Counted from the first letter of the stretch, positions 1 through 7,561 are shown. The stretch is 64,000 nt of DNA from an uncultured Alphaproteobacteria bacterium (GCA_929200315.1 CAKMZB010000010.1:1-64000); one strand, 5' to 3'. Notes: generated from the letters alone by a model not told the origin. A program made the numbers and translations.

Positions 1-426
1 CTGATCGCCTTTCGGAGCTTGAAGGTTCGGACAGGCAGGGATTTGTCGCGCGGTGACCTCTTCAGTCAGGCATTGAGTAAGCCGGACCGCTACGCATTGA
101 TGGTGGCCGAATATAAAGGTGAATCCATTGGGTTTTTGTTTTGTACAGCTGGAGAATATCTTGTCGGTTACAAAGACCTGATCACCACCGTCTACTCCTA
201 TTATGTCCGCAAAAAGTACCGAGGTTCGGTCATCGGTGGAAAGGCGGCTGTTCGGCTTCTGAGTGGTGCGGTGAAATGGTCGAAGGTGCGCAACGTGCGT
301 GAGGTCATGATCCACGTCACCTCCGGCATCAACATTCAGCGCACTGATAAATTTCTGCGCCGCGCTGGCTTCGGGGTAATAGGAGCAAATTATTCGCTCT
401 CACTCGCCAACCTGAAGGATGCTTAG
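1..426 (+). CDS. GNAT-family acetyltransferase, phage-type (5' end outside window)
   Basis: The frame is open from the first base, so the start lies upstream of the window; a TTG at 19 is the first in-window alternative. The visible 141 residues resemble the GNAT N-acetyltransferase fold: a hydrophobic strand ending in GESIGFLF, a YYVRKKYRG segment like the acetyl-CoA-binding loop region, and a C-terminal FLRRAGFGVIGANYSL strand. Proteins of this type are common among phage structural and packaging genes, which fits the mobile-element debris that follows. It ends two bases before the next ORF, suggesting an old operon. The substrate is unknown. Confidence 0.55.
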   Translation: MIAFRSLKVRTGRDLSRGDLFSQALSKPDRYALMVAEYKGESIGFLFCTAGEYLVGYKDLITTVYSYYVRKKYRGSVIGGKAAVRLLSGAVKWSKVRNVREVMIHVTSGINIQRTDKFLRRAGFGVIGANYSLSLANLKDA

Positions 427-428
427 AA

Positions 429-669
429 ATGAGCACCTTCTCGAAAACGCAAATCAGAGCGTTGGCAGAGGCGAGAAAGCGGCCAACAAGCCAAAAGCTT
501 GGAGCGCTGCCAAATGCCCTCAAGGCCAGGCTGGTCGATTTCTATCATCGGCACAGCGACGAGAACATTCTGCAAGATGTGATCAGTGGCCGAACCGATC
601 GCTACATTCCGACAGAAAACGCAGCCTACCTTGTGCGCAACTACGGACAAGTCGCGCTGCAAGGCCTAC
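429..669 (+). pseudogene. Truncated small phage-type ORF, unknown function
   Basis: An ATG at 429, two bases after the GNAT stop, opens a frame starting MSTFSKTQIRALAEAR. The first roughly 75 residues are hydrophilic and helical in character (KARLVDFYHRHSDENILQDV) and look like a genuine coding segment that I do not recognise. From about base 660 the frame loses coding character and stops at 725, while another frame picks up recombinase-like sequence. The gene therefore appears to have lost its 3' end at a recombination junction. The function cannot be assigned. Confidence 0.4.
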
Positions 670-1170
670 GGCAGGGCGGCACGCCATCACATCGAACAGC
701 TTGCGCTGCTCGTCGATCGCATTGATCTCACGCCCGGTTCGATGAACGTTCGCCTTGATTCCAAACAGATCGCGAAGGCCTTCGACCTGGACCTGAACAC
801 CGATTGCATCGACGATGGCGTGCTGACAATTGATGCGCCGTTCGAAAGGCGAAAGCGCGGCGTTGAAACGAAGTTACTGCTGGGCCATTCTGATCCCGAG
901 ATCGATCTTGCGCTTGTTCGAAATGTGGCTACGGCTCGATCACTGTATCAATCCCTGAGGAGAGATACATCCTTTGCCGACCTGGCAATCCAGAATCAAA
1001 TGACGGTCCCCCAGATCCATCGGATGCTACAGCTCGCCTACCTGTCGCCGAAGGTGGTGAGCGCCATCTGCACCGGACAACAACGGACCGAGCTAACAGC
1101 GCGGCAGCTGCGCGATATCGATGTCCCGCTGTCATGGGATGAACAGGAAAAACTGTTCGAGCTGACATAG
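670..1170 (+). pseudogene. C-terminal remnant of a large serine recombinase
   Basis: From about base 670 this frame encodes about 166 residues matching the C-terminal part of large serine recombinases (resolvase/invertase superfamily). It has an HIEQLALLVDRIDL helix, a strand with FERRKRGVETKLLLG, an LVRNVATARSLYQSL helix, a helix-turn-helix-like segment (TVPQIHRMLQLAYLSP) and the characteristic C-terminal LTARQLRDIDVPLSWDEQ. The N-terminal catalytic resolvase domain, with its serine, and the recombinase domain are absent, so it cannot be active. It directly abuts a truncated phage-type ORF, marking an old rearrangement. The upstream GTG at 586 lies in foreign sequence and is not a real start. 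Confidence 0.6.
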
Positions 1171-1275
1171 GTCAACGATCTCATCCGGTGTTCAGAGCGC
1201 ATTAATTTGGCATCCCTGATCGCCCGACAGTCCGCCGCATCAACAGGCACGTTCGCTCAAACGAGATTAGAAAAG

Positions 1276-1743
1276 CTACCCCAGATGATGTCGCGTGATA
1301 TTCTCTAGCGTCGCTTCAAACGCACTTTGGTTGAAATTGAGTGCCACCTTCTTTTGATCAAATAGATAGCGCCAATCGGTGAAGGCATCTTTGTGTTGGA
1401 ACAGTACGTCACGGATACCATAGTCAACATAAAACATGTTTGGATGACGAGGTGCCACTGACCGCTTGAACTCACGGTCTAGGTGAGACTGACTTGCGGG
1501 CAGAAGCTCGTCATAGAGAACAGCGAGGTCATGTTTTCTTTTGAATTCAAATCTGTCTTTGTCGAAAACACACCACGCTTTAAGGGCCAGTTCCATAGAA
1601 AGAGCCAACAACATCGGCTCCACACCAATATGCCCTCGTTGATTTGATTCATCCATTTCAACCTTTGGAAAGCGCGACACCGTTTGATGTAGCGCCCGCG
1701 CTTTCTCAAAGATTTTGATTGCTTTGGTAAGTCGAACCGTCAT
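1276..1743 (-). CDS. HEPN-like hypothetical protein
   Basis: This ORF gives 155 residues from an ATG at 1743, or up to 195 if a TTG at 1863 is used; neither has a clear ribosome-binding site. The protein is all-helical, with an LLALSMELALKAWCV helix followed by a KRKHDLAVLYDELL turn. This is the pattern of HEPN-superfamily proteins, where a conserved lysine-rich helix precedes a HDL motif. I do not see the R-x4-6-H signature of catalytic HEPN RNases, so it may be a non-catalytic or partner-type member. It sits alone between recombinase and transposase debris. AT-richer base use than the 3' part of the window suggests acquisition. The function is unassigned. Confidence 0.4.
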   Translation of the reverse strand: MTVRLTKAIKIFEKARALHQTVSRFPKVEMDESNQRGHIGVEPMLLALSMELALKAWCVFDKDRFEFKRKHDLAVLYDELLPASQSHLDREFKRSVAPRHPNMFYVDYGIRDVLFQHKDAFTDWRYLFDQKKVALNFNQSAFEATLENITRHHLG

Positions 1744-1921
1744 TTGGTCTATTTGAGCTATTTTTCGGTAACAAATCAACGCCGCATAGACACCTTGGGT
1801 CACGTCTCGATTGATCTCTGTCTTATAGGTGCCTGAAATCGGCCCATGGCAGGCGGAGCCCAACTCTTCTTGGAGAGGAGGCTAAGACCCTGGACCGAAA
1901 GTGAGGCGCTAGATAATCGAG

Positions 1922-2245
1922 CTCACGCATCGTGACCTGTCGATCTCGCGTTCCTCGTTCTACTGCCGGCCCGTCGTCGAGAGCGAGACGAACCTCACTG
2001 TGATGCGTCGGATCGACAAGCTGGCGCATATCGAAAGCGCTAGAAATCGATTTCTGAGCCGAGACGCTGAACGAGGCCATCATCAGGTTTGGTTCGCCCG
2101 AGATAATGAATACGGATCAGGGCAATCAGTTCAGGTCTTTGGCTTGGACAGATCGCCTCCGGCGACCGCCTCATCGACATCTCAATGGGCGGCAAAGGAC
2201 GCTTCCTCGATAGCATCTTCATCGAACGTCTGGAGTAACTCACAT
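1922..2245 (+). pseudogene. IS3-family transposase (OrfB) remnant, frameshifted
   Basis: Three short segments in different frames match consecutive parts of IS3-family OrfB. Base 1922 onward encodes LTHRDLSISRSSFYCRP, the N-terminal QLGISRSSFYYRP-type motif. About 2068 onward encodes an ETLNEAIIRFGSPEIMNTDQ-type stretch, the region around the second catalytic aspartate. About 2170-2245 encodes DRLIDISMGGKGRFLD then IFIERLE, corresponding to ISMDGKGRFLDNIFIERLWR. The first aspartate region and the C-terminus are deleted and the frame changes at least twice. No terminal inverted repeats are recognisable. It is a dead element. Confidence 0.6.
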
Positions 2246-2640
2246 GTTCGCCGGGAGATAGGAAAACGCTGACGACCTCCTTCCTAAACTCAAAATTGCC
2301 TGGGAATGTTGGCAGACGGAGGCTCATCGTTCGTCTCAAATAATCCGGCTAATGTTGAAAACGCATTGCTTCTAGATGGACCCAAGAAGCCGCTGGGAGC
2401 GCGCATAGATTTGGTGTGGGCACCGAACGTTTAGTGAGCGGCACGAGCCCCCGGGGACAGCTGGTCATGGTTCCCTGATGGTTGCCGTAACGGTAAGCGC
2501 ATCGGTTTGGATGTCGTTCTGCGCCATCATGTCCGCAAATGGTCAATGGACTGATATCAGAGCGAATTTGTCCCCTCATATTGGAGCGCGCGTTCCTGGT
2601 TTCCTAACCTTTCATCACACAGCTAGATCGCAAAAATTTA
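2246..2640. other. Gene-free interval between IS remnant and porin promoter
   Basis: About 400 bases with no convincing coding sequence on either strand. Short open frames here (for example one on the minus strand ending at 2349) show no recognisable motif, signal peptide or ribosome-binding site. It may hold further decayed mobile-element DNA, but nothing is identifiable by eye. Confidence 0.4.
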
Positions 2641-2658
2641 ACTGGACTTTTATATTCC
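2641..2658 (+). promoter_or_regulatory. Candidate iron-responsive operator, copy 1 (GGA-N9-TCC)
   Basis: The 18-mer ACTGGACTTTTATATTCC lies 43 bases upstream of the porin ATG. It differs at one base from the element at 5588-5605. Its core GGA-N9-TCC has the same geometry as the published IRO box (TGA-N9-TCA) bound by RirA in rhizobia. A further ATAAAAG at 2666-2672 is complementary to CTTTTAT within the element. That it is an operator, and iron-responsive, is inference from repetition and gene context. Confidence 0.5.
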
Positions 2659-2701
2659 TATTATTGATAAAAGCGCACGAAACTTCAACCGAGACGATCC
2701 C

Positions 2702-3916
2702 ATGTCTGCTTTCCTTCGCACACCGAAAAACTCCTGCATCGCACCAATGATACTCGCACCATGCGCATTGCTCCTTTCCGCCAATGCCGTTCAGGCCCAA
2801 GCGATCAATCCAGTTACCGGATTGCCTCAGGTTGAGCAAAGTGAGCCGGGTATAGCGGTTGAGCAGGGTCGCGATTATCCATTCTTCGACTTAGAATTGG
2901 GTACGGAGATCGGTCTGGACAGCGGCTTGCGGTCCGACGACCCAGCGAATGAGATTGAAGATGCCTTTGCTGAGGCAGCGCTGGCGATAACGCTTGGTCT
3001 CACCCCCATCTTCTCAGTCAATATTGGTTTGACACTTGAACGAACGACTGACGCTGCTGGCGGAGGTGACGTATATTTTGAGAACATCGGCCTCTATGCC
3101 GACACCCTGAACCTTCAGGCTGACATTGGCGCGTTCACATTCTATGGCGGCAAATTTGGCCCCTCGTTTGGAACCGCCTGGGATATTACGCTTGGAGTTT
3201 ACGGTACCGATTTTGCTGAAGACTATGAGCTGTCTGAGCAATTGGGTTTCGGAGCGGCCTATACGCTGGAAACCATCACCGCCGGGAATTACACACTGGG
3301 CGCAAACATCTTTGCAATCGATACCACATTCCTTTCCGAAAGTGTCTTTGACAACCGTGGCCACACTCGGTTGGCAGACGGCGGCGCAGGCAACACCGAG
3401 AAGCTGAACAATGTTTCCATCACTCTTGATGCAGGCGATTTCCCGGATGTTGAAGGGCTGTCATTTAACCTAGGCTATCGTCATCTTGCCAAGGGCGTGG
3501 ATTCGATCTCCGATGAGAACGGTTACGTTTTCGGTGTCGCTTACGAAATGGAACATGACGGCACCGCCTATGCCGTGACAGGCGAAGTCGCTCATTTCGA
3601 TGGCTTGGGTGGCACGTCGACAAATGCTACCTACTTTACCGCCGGTATGTTTGTTCAACATGGCGCATGGCACGCGGAGCTGTCCGGTGGTCTGCGAAAT
3701 TCCGATAATGTTGCTGATGAAGACGATCCAACTATCTTCACAGATATCGACGATCGCTTCATTCAGGTCTCCGCGGGTTATGAATTCGAAAACGGACTCG
3801 ACCTTTCGGCTGGCCTGAAATTTTCCGAAGAAGAAAATACGTCCACAACAACAGCCGGAATACGCCTCACCAAAGCCTTCACCTATTCCAGCGATGGCCT
3901 GGGTTTCGAAGAATAA
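2702..3916 (+). CDS. Outer-membrane porin-like beta-barrel
   Basis: 404 residues from ATG 2702. Residues 1-34 are a Sec signal peptide (ILAPCALLLSANAVQAQA). The mature part consists of alternating amphipathic strands separated by acidic Gly/Asn-rich turns, as in Gram-negative porins, for instance YPFFDLELGTEIGLDSG near the start and LDLSAGLKFSEEENTSTTTA near the end. No plug domain or TonB box is visible, so it is not a TonB receptor. The first gene of the iron module, it shares an 18-bp promoter element with the imelysin operon. It could admit metal or metal-ligand complexes, but the substrate is inferred from context only. A CAAGCA-aac-TGCTTG hairpin at 4016-4030 is a weak terminator candidate. 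Confidence 0.6.
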   Translation: MSAFLRTPKNSCIAPMILAPCALLLSANAVQAQAINPVTGLPQVEQSEPGIAVEQGRDYPFFDLELGTEIGLDSGLRSDDPANEIEDAFAEAALAITLGLTPIFSVNIGLTLERTTDAAGGGDVYFENIGLYADTLNLQADIGAFTFYGGKFGPSFGTAWDITLGVYGTDFAEDYELSEQLGFGAAYTLETITAGNYTLGANIFAIDTTFLSESVFDNRGHTRLADGGAGNTEKLNNVSITLDAGDFPDVEGLSFNLGYRHLAKGVDSISDENGYVFGVAYEMEHDGTAYAVTGEVAHFDGLGGTSTNATYFTAGMFVQHGAWHAELSGGLRNSDNVADEDDPTIFTDIDDRFIQVSAGYEFENGLDLSAGLKFSEEENTSTTTAGIRLTKAFTYSSDGLGFEE

Positions 3917-4133
3917 GAGGACCAATGACTCTCGCCGTCCTGAAGATTGGCTGGAAGACGCTCTTCCGCAGGGGCTAACTCGTTGATTGCAGAACGCCGG
4001 CGGTCCTGGCCCGCTCAAGCAAACTGCTTGCATTTTATTAGCGAGCTACACAAAATCGGCGCGTTTCCTATGCAGATAGCCAATCTGCCTTCGAGAGAGA
4101 TCTTTACCTGATCGCCACGTTGAGGAAGGCAGG

Positions 4134-4454
4134 ATGGCTGCAAAGAAACCAAAGCACTGGAAGCGTGCGCCGTCGCCTTGCATCGACATCTGCAAATATC
4201 CCGGCAGCAGCTACTGTAAGGGATGTGGAATGCTGAAGGCTGAGAAAAAGCGCTTCAAGCAGCTCTCTGAAAAAGGTGAAATCAGACCGTTTTTCCAAAC
4301 CCTCGTGACGCGCCTGGAGGCGCAGGGTGGAAAAAGGCTGCAGCGCTGGGTGACCGCCTATGGCCGCAAGTGCGACAGAAAGGGTTTGGCCAACCCGCTT
4401 GAAAAACTGGCTTTGCCCGAACCGAAAGCCAGTCCGGGCAAAGCCGTCACCTGA
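4134..4454 (+). CDS. DUF1289-type cysteine-motif protein
   Basis: 106 residues, ATG 4134, with an AGGAAGGCAGG ribosome-binding region just upstream. The N-terminal half carries SPCIDICKYPGSSYCKGCG, the CxxxC-x7-CxxC signature of DUF1289 proteins; the four cysteines could bind zinc or an iron-sulfur cluster. Canonical DUF1289 proteins are usually 60-80 residues, so the basic C-terminal extension (ending LPEPKASPGKAVT) is longer than usual. It lies tail-to-tail with dps. The biochemical role of the family is unknown to me; a link to iron homeostasis here is only positional. Confidence 0.65.
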   Translation: MAAKKPKHWKRAPSPCIDICKYPGSSYCKGCGMLKAEKKRFKQLSEKGEIRPFFQTLVTRLEAQGGKRLQRWVTAYGRKCDRKGLANPLEKLALPEPKASPGKAVT

Positions 4455-4478
4455 ATCTATAATTCAGTGATTATGTGC

Positions 4479-4976
4479 TTAGCGGACCGAATTATCGACC
4501 GGTTTGCCCCGCAAATGCACACGCAGGAACCAAGCGAATTTGTCGTGGACATCAACGCGGTTGGTGGCGAGATCGTTGGTGGCCCAGTCCCCGTGTTCCT
4601 CGGAAATCGCGCACAGCGCCGACATTGTGGACGACAGTGTTTCCTGAGATGCGAGCATATCCGCAACCATCTCCTTGTCGGTGGCATAGCCATCATGTTC
4701 ATGAACAGCGGAGCGCTCGATCCATTTAGCCATCCGGCCTTCAGCATGGCCGTCCAAAGCCTTGATGCGCTCGGCTATGGTGTCCTGCGCGACGAAATGA
4801 TCTTCGTATATTTCCTGGAACATAGCGTGCAGCGGACCAAAGGCCATGCCTGTGACGTTCCAGTGGAAATTCTGCGCCTTGGCTGTGGTGACAGCGGTTT
4901 CAGCTAGCGCTTGCGTCAAGCCTTCAACCACCGCGGCTTTTGCGGTCGGTTCCATTTTCGCTGCAATAAGACCCAT
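4479..4976 (-). CDS. dps: Dps-family ferritin-like DNA-protection protein
   Basis: 165 residues from ATG 4976, which has an AGGAGAACGTTC ribosome-binding site. An in-frame upstream start at 5030 lacks one and would add 18 non-conserved residues. The motif NFHWNVTGMAFGPLHAMFQE followed by YEDHFVAQDTIAERIKALDG supplies the H, D and E ligands of the Dps inter-subunit ferroxidase site. Dps dodecamers oxidise and store Fe(II), usually with H2O2, and protect DNA in the cytoplasm. The promoter holds an Irr-box-like palindrome at 4991-5005. The iron-module location is consistent with a role as the internal iron sink for the neighbouring uptake genes. Confidence 0.85.
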   Translation of the reverse strand: MGLIAAKMEPTAKAAVVEGLTQALAETAVTTAKAQNFHWNVTGMAFGPLHAMFQEIYEDHFVAQDTIAERIKALDGHAEGRMAKWIERSAVHEHDGYATDKEMVADMLASQETLSSTMSALCAISEEHGDWATNDLATNRVDVHDKFAWFLRVHLRGKPVDNSVR

Positions 4977-4990
4977 GAACGTTCTCCTTA

Positions 4991-5005
4991 TTAGAATTAT
5001 TCCAA
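4991..5005 (-). promoter_or_regulatory. Irr-box-like (ICE) palindrome upstream of dps
   Basis: Read on the dps strand the 15-mer is TTGGAATAATTCTAA. It matches the Irr-box/ICE consensus as I recall it (TTAGAAYNRTTCTAA) at 14 of 15 positions. It lies 14 bases upstream of the dps start codon, so bound protein would block transcription or the transcript start. Irr represses iron-storage genes under iron limitation in Rhizobiales, the expected logic for a dps gene. Confidence 0.6.
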
Positions 5006-5083
5006 ACTGTATAACACCACAGAAACTCAATGCCTAGCTTGAATACGCGGAGTGGCGGATTGTTGCGGTTATTAAAGAGCCGA

Positions 5084-5556
5084 TCAGGCCAGCCTTGCCA
5101 GACCGGAGGCCAGAAAGCGGAACCAGCGTTGGGCTTTCTTTTCCACATGCCAGGCGATCATGCGCGAAAGCATTTTGGGATCATTAGCGTTCTCAAGAAG
5201 CCGCAGAACCCACACTTCATCCCGCCCCAAGCTTTTTGTGCCCGGTCTGTGAAACAACAGCCCATGACGGGCATGTCGACGCAGAGAGCTGAAGAAGAGA
5301 AGCCCGAAACGTTCGAAGCTTTCGTCATCAGCGGCCAGCAGAAAACATGCCTTTTCCAAGTCATCATGGCCACGCAGGCAGGCACGCAGGGCAAGCCAGC
5401 GGAGTCGGTCCAGCAACACTCGCTGCTCATCGGTTGGCTCGAAACCAAATCGACTGTCGTCAACAATATGAGAGAAACAGGCTGGCCGGATAACGTTCTG
5501 TGCAAGGGCGACGGATATCTTTGCGGTGTGGTCGTTGGCCAACTCTGCTGTACCCA
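5084..5556 (-). CDS. Hypothetical protein, divergent from imelysin operon
   Basis: 157 residues from ATG 5556; a TTG at 5581 would add eight. I do not recognise a family. The protein is largely helical with no signal peptide or membrane span, an Arg/Leu-rich middle (LLDRLRWLALRACLRGHDDLE) and a C-terminus rich in Trp/Arg (KKAQRWFRFLASGLARLA). One cysteine falls in each of the segments RPACFSH, RACLRG and KACFLL. It is transcribed away from the imelysin operon out of the shared 5557-5724 promoter region with two copies of the GGA-N9-TCC element, so co-regulation is likely. No function is assigned. Confidence 0.5.
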
Positions 5557-5587
5557 TGCTTCCAGCCTCAAATTTTATCAAACTAAA

Positions 5588-5605
5588 ACTGGACTTTTAT
5601 AATCC
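5588..5605 (+). promoter_or_regulatory. Candidate iron-responsive operator, copy 2 (GGA-N9-TCC)
   Basis: ACTGGACTTTTATAATCC matches copy 1 at 17 of 18 positions. It lies 32 bases upstream of the minus-strand ATG at 5556. With copy 3 it forms a large inverted repeat, GGACTTTT-N29-AAAAGTCC (5591-5598 and 5628-5635). Confidence 0.5.
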
Positions 5606-5620
5606 GTTTAATTTATAAGT

Positions 5621-5638
5621 GGATATGAAAAGTCCTGT
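5621..5638 (-). promoter_or_regulatory. Candidate iron-responsive operator, copy 3 (GGA-N9-TCC)
   Basis: On the minus strand this reads ACAGGACTTTTCATATCC, 14 of 18 identical to copy 2, again keeping GGA-N9-TCC. It faces copy 2 within the divergent promoter, with centres 33 bases apart, or about three helical turns, so two bound dimers would sit on the same DNA face. That spacing argument is inference. Confidence 0.45.
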
Positions 5639-5725
5639 ATGGGTGTTTTGTCGCACACCTTGCAGGTATTGCAAGGCCGAAAAGTCGTTTCCGACGACGT
5701 GCCAATAATGCGTGGAACGAATTGA
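5639..5725 (+). CDS. 28-residue upstream ORF coupled to next gene
   Basis: An ATG at 5639, starting at the edge of operator copy 3, opens a 28-codon frame (MGVLSHTLQVLQGRK then VVSDDVPIMRGTN). Its TGA overlaps the ATG of the following gene as TGATG at 5723-5727. The downstream gene has only a weak ribosome-binding site (GGAACGA), so translational coupling is plausible. It may be a leader peptide or a chance frame; there is no independent evidence of expression. Confidence 0.3.
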   Translation: MGVLSHTLQVLQGRKVVSDDVPIMRGTN

Positions 5726-6267
5726 TGAGAGCCGCCAGTCCCGATGATCCGGTTCGTACAGGCATCAGTGAGGACTATTTCTTACGTCGGGCTGAACGTC
5801 TTCTACTTGGGGGCTATCGGTATTGGACAGCGGGTTTCCGCACCGGCTCCATCACCCCCTGGGAAATGAGTTGGTCTCTTTACGCAGAAGCTTTGGGACA
5901 GCCGAATGCAGACCGTCTGACGACCGACATGCAGGCTTTCGTGCACAGCCTCAGATTATGTGGTTCCTGTCCCTTAAAGGCGTTTCCCTTCAACGCACGG
6001 TATTTGTGCCTGGAGGAATGTCTGACGATTGGCCTTATCGCCAGTTTGCAGGGTGACAAAGAAGTCGCTGAATTCTGCCTGCAGCGCCTGGGATGCCCCG
6101 CTAATTGCGAGCCCGTCCGCGTCACCGCTCAGCGACTCGCAGACACGCTTGCCGATCTCGATGCGAGGCTGTTGCCGGTGTCTCAATCAGTGATTGATGA
6201 AATTATCCGCCGTGTTGAAAACCAGCGGGCGCGATTGAGCGCCAACCCATCAACGACCCATCACTAG
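5725..6267 (+). CDS. Cysteine-rich hypothetical protein, first gene of imelysin operon
   Basis: 180 residues from ATG 5725. No signal peptide or membrane span, so probably cytoplasmic. The mid-region is unusually cysteine-rich: LCGSCPLKAFPF, then RYLCLEEC, then EFCLQRLGCPANC, giving eight cysteines in about 60 residues with CxxC and CxxxC spacings that could bind an iron-sulfur cluster or other metal. The N-terminus carries an aromatic run (GGYRYWTAGFRTGS). I cannot name the family. It is 31 bases upstream of the imelysin start, in the same direction, and shares the putative operator region. A sensing or maturation role for iron is inference only. Confidence 0.55.
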   Translation: MRAASPDDPVRTGISEDYFLRRAERLLLGGYRYWTAGFRTGSITPWEMSWSLYAEALGQPNADRLTTDMQAFVHSLRLCGSCPLKAFPFNARYLCLEECLTIGLIASLQGDKEVAEFCLQRLGCPANCEPVRVTAQRLADTLADLDARLLPVSQSVIDEIIRRVENQRARLSANPSTTHH

Positions 6268-6298
6268 ATTTTCCACAAACCATGCTTTGGACCTTACC

Positions 6299-7552
6299 AT
6301 GATAAGACAAACACTCACCGCTTTCGCTTTAACATCCGCCTTCATTCTTGGAGGTCATGTCACCGCAAACTCCGCCGAGCCAACCACCGTAATGAGCAAT
6401 TACGCGGATATTGCGAAAGCCAAATTCAGCGACTCTCTGCAAGCTGCCGAGGCGCTCGACATCGCAATTGGCGCTTTGATCGCCAACCCAAATGACGCAA
6501 CATTGCAAACTGCCAAGAACGCTTGGTTGGCCTCCCGCGTGCCCTATATGCAGACAGAGGTTTATCGCTTCGGTAACGCTGCGGTGGACGACTGGGAAGG
6601 CAAGGTAAACGCTTGGCCGCTGGACGAGGGGCTGATCGATTACGTTGCGTCAGATTACGGGACAGAATCCGACAGCAACAAGTTCTACACCGCCAACGTC
6701 ATCGCCAATGAGACGCTAAAAATCGGTGGCGAGACAATTGATGCCTCAACCATCAATGTCCAACTTCTGCAGAACTTGCACGAGGCGGGTGGTGTCGAAG
6801 CTAATGTGGCGACAGGCTATCACGCGATCGAATTTCTGCTCTGGGGTCAAGATCTGAATGGTAGCGGCCCGGGCGCCGGGAACCGTCCGTCCACAGACTT
6901 CGCCAAGGGCGGCGATTGCACCAATGGCAATTGCGACCGTCGTGCCGCCTATCTGAAAGTGGTATCGGAACTGCTCGTCAGCGATTTGCAGGACATGGTT
7001 GCCGCATGGGATGCAGACGGTGAGGCACGCAAAGCCGCTGAGGAAAACGGCATCACCGCAGTGCTAACCGGCATGGGGTCACTCTCCTACGGAGAACTGG
7101 CGGGAGAGCGCATGAAACTTGGTCTTCTGCTCCATGATCCCGAGGAGGAGCATGATTGCTTCGCCGACAACACGCACAATTCTCACTTCTATGACGTGCA
7201 AGGCATCCAGAACGTATACCTTGGCACCTACAATGGCGCATCGTCGGTTTCCGGTGCTTCTCTGTCGGAACTGGTCAAGGGAAAAGACACGTCCCTCGAT
7301 ACTGAAATGCGCAGCAAATTGGCCGCGAGCATGGAAGCATTCCGCGCATTGAAAGCCCGTGCCGAGGCGGGCGAAACCTATGACCAGATGATTGCCGAGG
7401 GTAATGATGAAGGCAATGCCTTGGTCCAGGCCGCAATTGACGCCCTTGTCGACCAGACGCGCACTATAGAACGGATTGCCGCGCTGACTGAAACAAGCAT
7501 TGAAGTTGAAGGCTCGGATTCGCTCGACAATCCTAACGCCGTCTTCGAATAG
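6299..7552 (+). CDS. Imelysin-family iron-uptake protein (M75-like)
   Basis: 417 residues from ATG 6299. Residues 1-26 are a signal peptide (ALTSAFILGG, then ANSAEP), so the protein is periplasmic. It has the imelysin GxHxxE motif, GYHAIE, at about residues 173-178, followed by FLLWGQDLNGSGPGAGNRP, and a conserved C-terminal half. The family includes insulin-cleaving membrane protease, IrpA and EfeO-like proteins; most recent work treats it as iron-binding rather than proteolytic. It is the canonical full-length member of the pair here. Two strong hairpins follow its stop codon, before the di-heme oxidoreductase gene. Confidence 0.85.
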   Translation: MIRQTLTAFALTSAFILGGHVTANSAEPTTVMSNYADIAKAKFSDSLQAAEALDIAIGALIANPNDATLQTAKNAWLASRVPYMQTEVYRFGNAAVDDWEGKVNAWPLDEGLIDYVASDYGTESDSNKFYTANVIANETLKIGGETIDASTINVQLLQNLHEAGGVEANVATGYHAIEFLLWGQDLNGSGPGAGNRPSTDFAKGGDCTNGNCDRRAAYLKVVSELLVSDLQDMVAAWDADGEARKAAEENGITAVLTGMGSLSYGELAGERMKLGLLLHDPEEEHDCFADNTHNSHFYDVQGIQNVYLGTYNGASSVSGASLSELVKGKDTSLDTEMRSKLAASMEAFRALKARAEAGETYDQMIAEGNDEGNALVQAAIDALVDQTRTIERIAALTETSIEVEGSDSLDNPNAVFE

Positions 7553-7561
7553 ACAATGTCA

